This document shows, one piece after another, positions 33,641 through 46,598 of a DNA stretch of 64,000 nt (position 1 is the first letter of the stretch; each line of letters starts with the position of its first letter). The DNA is from Diphasiastrum complanatum (lineage: Eukaryota; Streptophyta; Lycopodiopsida; Lycopodiales; Lycopodiaceae). The stretch spans positions 23,603,641-23,667,640 of the forward strand of contig CM055095.1 of assembly GCA_029204225.1 (NCBI GenBank), written 5' to 3'. Both the position numbers and the translations under genes were made by a program. The notes beneath the pieces are model-generated. The model saw only the letters and a list, made by a program, of their open reading frames with translations. It had not been told where the DNA came from and ran no database searches.

Positions 33641-35782
33641 AAACATAAATACATTACAATAAACCCTAATATATTGAAATGAAGTAGAAAAGAAAATCGA
33701 CTACAAAACTTTAATGCATATTGGAGTGGGACTTTCATACCTGTGATAACAAAAGAAAGAGATAGACGTGCGTTTAGAACGTGCACCAAGATGCAAAAGA
33801 ATCATATAAGTGACAACGTTAAGAATAGTACTATCTAGACATTAAAACATGAGAATCATACAATAATCGAAAGATAAGAATCATGCTATCTAAATATCAG
33901 ATTGAAAAATTGATTAATTTTATATTATTTGTGTTTTGTACTTGTGCATATGTGCAGTTTATCACAAGGAAATGAATTACATTCAGATCAGTCTAGTGAT
34001 GAAGACACTACTCAAGTTAACAGGGTAAATAATAAACATACATGTTTTCTTGTTCATAAAGACTTTATTATTATAAGTTAAACTTTGTTATTACATGACC
34101 TCAACTATTGTGCTAAAGTGACATGTACTTGATTTTTATTTCTCGTAAAGAAATTATTTTCAAAATAAAATATGGTGCACATGCGTCAAGTGTGATCGGC
34201 AAAAGATGCGTGAAAGACGCATTTTTGAAAATCATTTGTGAAAGTTTGGACGAAAAAAAGAAGGTCAACCATCGAATTTGGAAGACGTTGAGGTTTGTTA
34301 ACTTTTATATGATTGTTTTTTATTATAATATTCATCAATCTATATACATCACTTATGGAATTTGTTTCATGTGTGCAACCAATAAATCGAATGCCATTCC
34401 ACGGAGTTGATTCATCCGTGTTTAGTTACAATCAACATCAAGTTTTAATAGACATGAGAGAACAAAGAACGAAACAAATTCAAGAGGCAAACACAATTGG
34501 AAAAAAAGAGTAATCAACTTGATTCTAATGATGATGATGTGCACGTGCGCATGTGTGTATCCGTGTGCACGTGAGATGATTACTTTCAAGTGTAGACTGT
34601 CACATGTTCGCTAAGGTTCCTATATTCTCGTGTTCTTGTGTATCATCCTCGGGTTGCCAAATCATAAGCTATTGAGCTTGTGAGATCATCCGAATTGCAC
34701 ATCAAGTAGAAATTGTTGAGGACTTTCTATGTGCTTGGCACCCAATCCCTTGAGGTTGGGGAAGCATAAGCTGTTGAGAAATCAAGACATTCCTACCTAG
34801 TCTTACTGATTGTGAAAAAACTCCAAAACTCATGCAATATAAGTTGGATTGTCCACCAGTTTTTTCTGCTAAATGTAGGCTGCACTCGGAATATATTTCA
34901 AATAATATGATACTTCGAGATTTAATAGTTGATGAGGTAAAAGATCCCAACCATGACATAAATGATAAGAATATTTAATCATTGCCAAGTAGGAAGGAAT
35001 GCAATATCTTCCAACTGAGAAATCTTCCATACTTGCAATATGTTGTTGTTGAGACGTGAGATGACCATTAGCAGTGTAAAACTATGAGCGTTTCATCATG
35101 CATGATGCCTTGCAAATAATCACTTCAATTTCAAATATAGAACTAAAAGGTTCTCCCACCATTGCCAATAAAGGGATACATGGTGGCGATGGGTACACAA
35201 GCAGGAGTACAAATATGAGCGTGGAAAAGTGGCATCTAGGAGCCACAGGCTCAAAGTTGGCTTCGCCTACAATGTGTATGTAAAGTCAAAATTTTGTACA
35301 GAATCATGCTTGTACAAATAGATACCATTATTAAAAAAGCACTACGAGGGCTCCAAAACTTTTAACATACAAGAACAAGGTTTTCATAGTTATTGACATA
35401 GAAACCATTTTCGAAAAATATACGCATTCCATATTCACCACTTTCGTCCAGCTAGCTGATGGGTCCAGCTAGCTGATGGAAGTGATTTAGCTTACAATTT
35501 TGTTAAATCAACACTCCAAATCATTCAGCTACACTAAGGACATTCGGAAGTATTCTAAATGTTTCTCCCTCTATGTTCTATGAACAGAATAGCTAGTTGC
35601 AATCAAATTTTATCATACAACTACAGGAGTATCAGCTACTTCAAAAAACTAACCTACATGCAACAATACAAAAACCAATGACGCAAGTATCGAAACAGTG
35701 GCAATTTTGAGAAAAAGTGGGCAACTCTGATATAGCATATGCTTTACATTATCGGTGAACATTGGAACAACACCTTCTCAGG
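33641..35782. other. Intergenic stretch downstream of the protease gene, no gene supported
   Basis: AT-rich. One short plus-strand open segment (about 34140-34300) has plausible codon use but no recognised motif. The last part before 35783 should contain the 3' UTR of the protease gene; a poly(A) signal cannot be chosen with confidence. Confidence 0.5.
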
Positions 35783-38700
35783 CTAATAATGAGCCATCCT
35801 CATCGCTTGTGATGAGGATCTTGTAAGGGACTGATCAGAATTTTCTAAAAGAATCTGAGTTAAGGAGTTCCTGGAAGAAAACACATATACTTTCTTCAAG
35901 ATTGAAAACTGAGGACCCACATAGGGTCCATATCTATTCACGTGATGCATCAGCAAATGCATGTATTCACTAACATAGATGACAGACGCACTTCCGAGGC
36001 TAGTCCATCCTTTGGATGGATCAAAGCCCCCAGAAACATGGCGAATTGCACCTAAAAAGAAGCAACTTGTCATTACTAAAAGACCTAAAAGCATCAGTGT
36101 CCTGAAATGCAACTGCCACCATGGACGTACTGCCCTATCACCTGTACAAGCACCTTCACTGTCCCCTTCCTCACCACTGAAGAGAGTTCTGTCAGAACAA
36201 TCCAAACGAGCTCCGCATGCTGCATTGTATGCTTCACAGGCAGAGTGGCACACACGAAGCCTGTTATCTCCATCCTTGTCACATCTTTGGATTGAGATCT
36301 GCACGAATCCAGGAAATTGTTAGATATGTGTTTCATGAAATACAAAAGCATTCATAATCAAGAAATAATTACATGGTTGCAAAAACACAATGTCAAACAG
36401 ACCATGAGGCGATGAGTAGTACATGTTAGAGGTGGAGTTTCTTGTTGTAAGAAAAAGATACGCAAACCATGTAAAATGCTTGCTTCATTGGCATCAATGG
36501 CGAAACTTGAAACAAAAGATGAGAAACATAGAGTTAAATCATCATCTCAGAAGGGTGCATTTGCAGCTATGTAAACAGGCACCTTGTAGGGCCATGGGCC
36601 TTCAGCCCCATGTTTAATGTCATCGATATTTAGCAGTTACCGTCTATGAGCAGATTACACTTTGAATACGCAGTTTTTGTACTCTATCTATATCTAGTTT
36701 TGATGACCGCATCTACAGATGTACTCATTCTCAACCTAGACTAGTACGAACAGCCTGTAGAGCCTCTACTCTGAAGGCATCCCCATCATCTTGGAGTTTA
36801 CAGATCCTACCTAATGTGGGGATACATTATTAGGCTAGCCTACAGTGACCCCAACTGTGTGTCGTCTGCAAGCCAAGACATACCTGGGAATTCAATAGCG
36901 CAAGCTATGCTGAAGGAAAAGCTTAGAATGAAAGGCGGGCTTGACCTAGTTGAGCTCTCCCTTGTCCATAGAAAATATGCAAGAGAAAGGGACTGGTGGA
37001 GTATAGCATGATCCCCCCCATATAGGAGGATAGATAAAGGAGATATCCATCGATGATTTAAGTCATGAGAACTATGCATACCAGGTCATATGACAAAGTT
37101 TAAAGGCAAGTGCACAAATTCTGGAAGATTAGCTTCAAAATGAGTAGGGGAGACAAAACTTCAAAATGATGACCTGATGAGAGATTGGGGTTATGATTGG
37201 ACCCTTACTTGTTTGAACCCGTAACACATTCTCAGTTGCAAGGATTGATTTATTCTTTCAAAGAAAACAGATATTGGACCACTGTTTTGTCATAAGCCTT
37301 ATGTTGAGCTTTATCAGCTGGTAGACGATGGAAGTAAGAGCTCATTCCACGTGTGCTTAAGGCCTATGAGAAATCTTCTAAGAAGGAACCCTAAATGGGC
37401 CCTAAAACCTTATAAAAAGATAATTTATAGGTCATTTGACAGTTCTAACTTCGCAGTTTCACGCTCATTGAGTACTTTGTTGGAGACTAATTGTTAGAAG
37501 ATCTTACTTGGACATTTCATATGATCTTCAACTAGTAACAAGAAAGTGTGATTTAAAGCCCTCTCACTTGATCCAAAACTTTTTTTAATGCACTATTTTT
37601 GACTGATTTTTTCCACTTTTATTTTAATATTTTTTAAACAACCGGTTTTTTTATCGATTTGCAATGCAAAAATTGAAATCTCAAAAAGAGCTTGAATCAA
37701 CTTCTAAATATGCTGGCAACCAGCAACATAGCTCCATCACAGAATGTTAGTATGTAGAATATTCTTTATTGCCTTGCTTGTGATCCAGAGAATATCGTGA
37801 TAAATCCCTACCTGCAGTGGATTGGGCATGCATTTTAAGCACCGGCAGACATGCCAGAAACTAGAATCTCAGATTTAAAGTGTTCTTATCTTTATACTGT
37901 TCAGTACATAGTACTTATTCATGCCCAAACAATGTGATTTCTTACCCAACAAGCAAGTCTTTTAGCTGCAGCTTGGCAATAACCGTTGTCAAATATGTGA
38001 AACAGTGATCGTCCGCTAGGAATTAACCGGTTATAGTTCGGCATAACAACAGCTGCTTCAAGTTGCTGTAGAACACTAGCTTCACTGGGAGCACAGTGCT
38101 GGCCGTAGACTTCACCAATTAACACATCTCCACATAGGGATAGACTAGACATCAGATTGCTGCTATTTTGACATGTGTAGCCAGCATAGTCTGAGCATCT
38201 GAATTCGCAAACACCATTGTCGCAGACACCACCATGTAAACTGCACTGTTCGTCACAACCAGCTGCATCCAAAAGACAGAAACCATCAGCAACTCGGGAA
38301 TTTACATCACATGTCAATTGGGACACATCCTTCCTCATACACCATATTTCCCACATTTAATAACATGAAAGTAAACACAGGAAACATGGAATGGCAGAAC
38401 AGGTATACTAACTACCACAGCGGACAAACACGAGTGAAATAATTTACCAGTTGAGCAATCCACCCCGGTATAGCCAGAGTAGCATTCACATACTCCAAAA
38501 GAAGTGCATTCTCCATTCCCACTGCATTCACCTGGGCAAGACCCTAGTAACGCAAGACAAACCGAGGAGAACAGTACATCACTATGTACTCCAAAACAAC
38601 CATGCTGGTAAACAAAGGTTAGTTGGCTGCCCACATAGACCTACAAGCCACTTAATCAAAAAATTAAGATTCCTGAGGCCACGAGCAGGCTGCAGGTTTG

Positions 38701-41700
38701 ACCTGAATCTGGACGTAGTTCTTTGCAATCAAAAGCTCATTGAAAATTTTACCAAATGGAAGGTTTTTTAGGGACAAATGACTAGAAATATATGTGATGG
38801 AAACTATGGATTTCAGGCTTGTTAGGCCACTTGCCATATTTTAGGGAAGCGATCAGGAGCCAAGGAAAGTGCCGATTGTTTTCCTGAAAGGATAAATGCC
38901 ATTGCACATGCTCACTATGGATGTGCATGTCTGTAGACACTGCCGTAAACGGCTGCATTCTCTGTTTGATGGATGGAGTTACTTGGATCGTAAGGTTCAT
39001 TGGAGAGCATAATACAATCACTCTGTAGAGGATAATTCCATGCTAACTCATTAAATTATCAGTCGAATTACTACCCATGGCGGAACTGAAGTTTCAAATT
39101 TTGCTGAATAGAATTTAAACTTCTGTATGGTAATATTAAAATGCTTAATAGCTGCTTGATTTATAAAAGCTCAAGTTCGGATCCTCTTTGAACTTTTTGC
39201 AATCTAGAATACCCTCCCAAGCACTACAACAGAATGGAAATGGCACTCACGACTACTGCAGTCATCGCCATTGAAACCTAGAAAACACTTGCATTTCCCC
39301 TCCATACATTCACCGTTCCAACTGCACTGATTGAGGCACTCCCCCGGGAGAGATGGATCAAACTCATCGCAAAGATCATGATACGACGGACACATCAACT
39401 CCCCTGCACAACGGTTCACAAAACCAGGTTCTGAACGACTACACGGAGAAAAACAAAACTGGAATAAAAAGCCTTTAAATTGATCATTCTCTATATCCCG
39501 CACTACTGATCAAGGGATTAGTTCTAACCATTAAAGCCAGGAAAGTGGATTGCTCCACCATTTTCAGGGCATGTCCTCCAGATCCCATCCACGGCAACCT
39601 GCGTAGACATCCTCAATGCATGATTTAATAGAGGCCTTCCAGCACACCCACACGAATTCTACCTCATTTCAACAGCCTCACTACTCAGCATTGGTTATAC
39701 AAGTTCATTCATCACATCCGGTAAAAAAAAAACAACGCACCTCAAGAACCCTATTAGTACAGCGATGCTGATAGCAGCCATTTCCCTGTGTCAACGTTCC
39801 CCTCACAAACCCCATCCGCACCAGTGAAGAGGACATGCACCTGAAATATGTAAGATCAAAGAGTATTGACACACTGGAAGTGGCAACTGCACAAAAAATT
39901 ACATGTTTTGGAGCTCAAGTACAGGAATGACTCAATTCACGTTGATATTTGGCAAAGCTTTCTTCAATGAACTTTGTGCAGCTACAACTGCATGGATTGT
40001 GAAAAGGATATCAGCAGTTTGAGAATAAGCCACAAATAAATATGATCACTCTCAAATGTTATTTGGCATTGGACCATGGTCAAATACACAGACTCGTATG
40101 TATTTTTGAGAAGGAATTTTGGAACTGCTCCTGCAAGTATCGAACATTAATGACATCCTACACCACAGCAATCGTCATAATAGAACCACTGATTAAACTC
40201 CAAGTTTGCAGTAAAGATATCTTGATAAAAACACCTCTCAGCAATGACAATGTACCCTACGATACATATTACAGCTAATTCATTTCGGGTTTCTATTTAC
40301 TCCTGCGATATTATTAGTATATTTGACGCATTTTTTTATTTTAACATATGCTTTTAGAGTCTTCTAGAATGACCTGAAGATTGGAATTCACAAGGTAGTG
40401 GCTTCGCCATTTGGGCCCAAGTTTTCCCTCCATAGTTCCTAGGAGATTAAGGACTTATATGATGCTGTGTCTGTGATTTGTGTTCATACCTGTGACGATA
40501 TATTATCTACTGAGACGGCGAAGGGATCGGGGACATGGGGAGAATATTAAGCTTGATCAGAACATGAGTGACGTTTAAAGTTCAGTACTTTGTGGTATAA
40601 TCACGTAAATAATGAGGTCAATAATAAATATAAAGATATTGTATCCAGAAAGAGGAACTAAGATTAGATTCGCTTGGTGTACAAGCTGTTCAAAGTACGT
40701 ACAGCTAAATGTATAAAGCTGTAGTTTAAAAATGTAATGGCACACCTCGAATCATGTCCACGCATCTCTCCCAACATCTTATCTGGTGGACGGGCACTAT
40801 TTGAATCAGTACAAGAACCATCCGAATAGGCCACAAAATAAGCACAGTAATCCGCCAAAGATGATTGTCCACCTGCACACCATAGCATTGTACATGAGAA
40901 CCTTGAAAACGGCCAAATTTTTGGTCATTTGCTACAGAGACTAGAATTCATTCAATGTACTTAATAACAAAAAGGCAAGAATACTTGCCACAAGAAGTTG
41001 TAAGGCCGAAGCAAGCCAAATAAATCTATTTTCATGAAACAATCTGGTTACTGGATAAATGAAGCCAGAACTGTGTTAATTTGTCAAAGTAGCAGCAGAG
41101 GCAAGTGATAGATTCTTATCAGAACGTTAGACAACTTCTCTGAAAATAGAGCATTCACAAATCTTCTTGAAAGCTTACACAATTTTCAGCGAATCAAAGA
41201 AATCAAAACTCCCGTCATATATCCTGCCACTTTTCCTGCAGTCTTTAAAATTAGTCATAGCACAAGCTCACCTTTATTGGCTTCTGAAAAGTACCTAGCC
41301 CAGCTAGGAAGGTCACCAGTGTATCTCACAATAGGACAATAACCTTCTGCTTCTCTATTGTAAATGCATCCAGATGAGTGGGTTGAATTGCAGTGGTAAG
41401 CTCCTTTCCAATGATTGCATGGAGTAGTAAGAAATTCCTCTCCTTGATGGCGACCCCAATCAAGCTGCTCTGCCATACTATAGTTTGCACGGTACCACCC
41501 ACTGTCCTCTAACAATGCAAGGGTCATTGCTGACACCACTGAGCGAGTATCGACAGATCCAGTCATGATCTCATTCATTAGCAACCTCTTCTCCCAGTGC
41601 GAACCTGGCATTGACAGATTATTGGTTCTTGAGAACAAAATACCAATCAAGAGCAACCCACCGTCACCCGTGAACATCAAATTCTTTGCAAAATGGCACT

Positions 41701-44700
41701 AGGAAAGCTGGTATGTAGAAGAGTAAAGAATATCAAGGTTTCACACACCTGCAGTGCCTCTTCCACCACCATCTTCTAATTCTAGACCACGGAAATTTTC
41801 AGAGTAGGCCTGAACATACATAACAAAAGTGTGAAGCTCAAATATGTACATGATTGAAATTTGAAACATAGCATCCTCTTGGGTCATAAGCTATAGCGTT
41901 AAAGACTCTGATGACTCTAGTAAAAAACATATGAAAGCAACATAACAGAGTCTAGATTTTCTAAGAAGATGTCTTGGACATCCCATCGGCAAAGAATTAA
42001 CTATGACTTAGCAGTAAAAAAAAGTTGGCGAATACCCCGTAATGTTGCCGTGAGTGCATCATAACTCTTGGCAGAACTACCCGAGTCACAATGCGACCAA
42101 GTCTAGAGTCAGACGACTGTGCAACAACCTGCATCATGCCAAAAAGGTAAAAAAGTTCAGCGTTCTGAATTGAGAGAGCCAACACACTTCGGGTGACAAG
42201 AGTAAAGAGTAAAGCAATCTATGACTTGCTCTTTCCAACGACTTGATAGCCAGAAAATTGAATCCAACTTTAACCACCCTAAAGCAAACCAGCTAAACAG
42301 TTTCTATTGTCCTGACTTTCCTCACATTAGGTCCTATCCCAATTAAATGACACAAAAATTCGTATATTTTCTATTATATTAGAAGCAATCCATAGTACAT
42401 TGATATTTGTCTACACAAAAAATATGCATTTAGTTATTTATGCACACGTACAATTCTCTTTAACTCATTTTCGGAGCATTAATGTCAAAGATTCAAAACC
42501 AGACACTACTGGGTTCCTGCCTGAGTCTAAGTGCAGTCCTAGATGCATTAGTGCTAGCTACCAATGTCTACGTGTAACAACCTGTCCAGTTTAGGAGTCG
42601 ACATATGCAATGCAGCAGTCTGACCACTGCCACATGTCCTACTTATAAGCTTGCCTCAAGACACATGCTTTGAGCACAAGCCTATGATACTTTTAGCTAT
42701 AAAGTGTACCACAATTCTGTAGCAATCAGCACTTGGAATAAACATATGCAGGCATTTCCATTTCAAAATATGCTTAAACTAGGAAGACAAACACTTTCTT
42801 CACTCAGTTTAATAAGTGATACGAGAAAAGAACTGAGTGGCAGTGTCTCAGCCAATGTGGTAACACAATCTTTAGCTAGTTGAAAAAGCATATGCAAGCC
42901 ACAAATGCATATGTCCAAGCCAATTCATAGTTTAAACTTTTCTCCAATTGACATTTTATCATGAGAATTTCCTGAAAACCTGACAGTGACTCGACATATT
43001 CTACACCATGAAAACCATAAAAACAGAAGTTCACTTCTCCGATGGTGCCAACAGACCACCTAGAAATTTACTTGATCCCCATTCACTTGAACTAAATCTT
43101 AACACCCATTGGCTACCTTAACTAACATTTTGAAGGCAGAGAACAAATCACTACCTCATTGCGTCTGCGCTTGCTTTGAGCACAAGCCTATGATACTTTT
43201 AGCTATAAAGTGTCACACAATTCTGTATACAGCAATCAGCACTTGGAATAAACATATGCAGGCATTCAAGATCAAAAATATGCTCGCTTCACATTAAACT
43301 AGGAAGACAATCACTTTCTTCACTCAGTTAAATAAGTGACATGAGAAAAGAACTGAGTGGCAGTGTCTCAGCCAATGTGGTAGCACAATCTTTAGCTAGT
43401 TGAACAAGCATATGCAAGCCACAAATGCATATGTCCAAGCCAATTCATAGTTTAAACTTTTCTCTCCAATTGACATTTTATCATGAGAATGAAAACCATA
43501 AAAACAGAAGTTCACTTCTCCGATGGTGCCAACAGACCACCTAAAAATTTACTTGATCCCCTTGTGTCAATGATTCACTTGAACTAAATCTTAACACCCA
43601 TTGGTTACCTTAACTAGCATTTTGAAGGCAGAGAACAAATCACTACCTGATTGCGTCTGCGCTTGCGTTCATCACGAAAGTGAGCAAATGCATGTGGATC
43701 AAAGCCCAGAACGTGCATAACCTACAAAAGTCAAACATCAAAGCATTCAAGTGATCTGATTTAAGAAAAACCAAGATATTGCCTAACCTAGATAAATAAA
43801 ATGTGAACAACATACTGGCTAACAAAATTTCCATTTGAAAGAGAAGATCGTGTTGAGACTACAAGTAAAATCGATGTAAAGCACCACAGAGATCTTAATC
43901 AGATCAAATTTATTATAATATCTTGCAACCAAAGAAAAGTTTAAGGTCCAGGTCTGAATGATAGAAAAATTTACCTCATGAATTAAAGTGGCCGATAGAA
44001 GTGTTTCTGCCTCTGCTGTCAAATGCCGTGGCGCTACATTGACATGACCTACATGTTTGAATTTTTAGTGAAAAGCAATGGAACACCTAACGACCTGACA
44101 GAAAGAAGAAAAGCAACTGCCAAGTACATACTACAAACCAGCAACAGCCCATTGTCAAGGAGTTTGAATTTCTTTGAAGATGATGGAAACTTTTGAAATA
44201 TGAATTCCCATCAAACATGTACGTGTAACGCATAGTTTCTGATCTACTGCATCACAATCTAGCTGACTCATACATCTTAGACACAAATAAGGACAAGCTT
44301 TAGTTTTGATTGTGCACGGACCGCCATATCTCTGCACATAAGTTTCAACCAATTCTTGCAGATGAAAGTCTAAACATCCATCCAGGCAATTCAAAAGGCA
44401 GCAAATTGCACCTCTTTCGAACGGTGCCTCTACAATCTAAGATTGAAAAAATGAAGATGTCATTAGATGACAAAGAGAGATAGTTGGTAAAATGGAGACT
44501 TTACGAAAAGATTGGCAAGTCTACTGACATAATCTTAAGAGTCCATCTTACATAAGTTCCTACATCCTCCATTAAGGACTCCTCAAGGCAAAACTGTGAC
44601 ATTCTGAAGAGGGGTATCACAACCTCCATGTGTATTATCAAAATAAAGCAAGCAACTTTAGTGATTCTCAAGTAGCTAACAACTTATTCTAAGAGAAGTA

Positions 44701-46522
44701 ACCTGAAATTAAAGAACAACCCTAATGAGTGTCAATTTGAGCTTCTTGGAGGTGTCATAGAGCAAGATAAGCATACAATATGTAAAGATGCTTGATATAA
44801 GTTGTAAGTCATGCATACAGTACATAAAGATTACAAACCTTGCGACGCACAAGAAGTGGAGATATATTCATAATATCATATATATAAAATGTTGAAAGAA
44901 ACTGTCCTCTCATATTTCAAGACGTGACATTAAATTTTCAATGAAATTGTCATTAAAGGAAGGTACTGGATATACGAATGAGTATTGCCAACTTTACTGG
45001 CACATGGAGGCCTAAATATTACTAGTAAGTGCTCGTCAAGTCACTTTGGATAATAAAAAATTCAAAGTGCCTCATATAATATCATAGAAGTGTCCCGTTC
45101 CGGAACGCTCCCGGGTTTCAGAAATCAGCCGCGTTTCGGGTCGGAACACAACAATTTTTTTTTTTGAAAAATTTTTGGAACCATGTGTGGGAGTGGGAAA
45201 AACAACATGTAGGCTTGTAAAAAAAATTATACATCACTATTAAAATTTGATGCAAACAACAATGTGTCAAGAGCTACTCAGGAAGGCATTCTTCGAAGTT
45301 CGCATATGTAACATTAACTAGCAAAGCATATACAGGCTAATACAGTACAGTAGCTCAAGGCTCAAGCACATGTATTGCCCTGCAAGTTTTATAGTTGATA
45401 AAAAATGTTGATCTACTGTTATCAATTTTCTTGAGAAAGTTGCTTAAACATCCTTTGGCCAAGGCTGGATGCTAGTAATACATATGTATGGAAGTTGTAC
45501 ATTTGCTTCTCTGACTAACTATGAAATGATGCCCTAAACACTAAACCTTGCTTCTTTTTACATTTTTGCCTTAACATGCCTATTCAGCTTTGGGTTCTAT
45601 AGAATATGTTCAGAGCCCTTGTGAATTACAATTTTACTCTGCAGTTGAGATGATTAAGTGCTGCCGGCAGTCATGCCAATAATAGAAAACTGGAATACGT
45701 ATGCGAAATGGGGCATAGTGGCAAAAAAAAAATCAAGTTTTTTTGGGAACTGCATTCTGGAACGCTGAGTACGGAACCTAGGCTCCCAGAACGCAATTCC
45801 GACGCAACTTAGCTAGCATCCAGCCTTGGCCAAAGGATGTTCAAGCAACTTTCTCGAGACTAAATAGATAACAGTAGATCAACGTTTTTAATCAACTATA
45901 AAACCTGCAGGGAAATACATGTGCCTGAGCCTTAAGCTATTGTGCTGTATTAGCCTGTATATGCTTTGCTAGTTAGTGTTACATATCCAAACTTCAAAGA
46001 ATGCCTTCCTGAGTAGCTCTTGACACATTGTTGTTTGCATCAAATTTCAATAGTGATGTATAATTTTTTTTACAGGTCTACATGTTGTTTTTTCCCACTC
46101 CCACTCATGGTTCCAAAAAAATTTCAAAAGAACAAAAACAAAAACAAAATTTGCAGTGTTCCAATACAGAACCTGCTGATTTCCAAAACTGTTCCGGAGC
46201 GCACGTTCCGGAACGGGACGCATCTATGGATGCTAGCAATACATTGCCTTAACATGCCTATTCAGCTTTGGGTTCTATAGAATATGTCAGGGCCTTTGTG
46301 AATTACAATTTACTCTGCAGTTGAGATGATGAAGTGCTGCTGGCAGTCATGCCAGTAATAGAAAACTGGAATATGTATGTGAGATGGGGCACAGTGGCAA
46401 AAAAAAATTCCAGTTATTTTAGGAACTGCGTTCCAGAACACAGTGTTCAATCCCAAAACGCTGTGCTGACGCAACTTAGTATAATATCCAAGCTAATAAC
46501 TGGTCCTACCAATGTGAGAAAG

Positions 46523-46598
<76 letters not shown>

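Noticed and set aside
34123..34410. Plus-strand frame with KIKYGAHASSVIGKRC
   Set aside because: Codon use is plausible, but there is no recognisable domain, no supported splice structure and no second copy to support it.
42667..43665. A duplicated, alternative coding exon of the protease
   Set aside because: Copy 1 carries only the last bases of the exon and the donor, without the acceptor or the VMHVLGF coding part, so it cannot be a full alternative exon.
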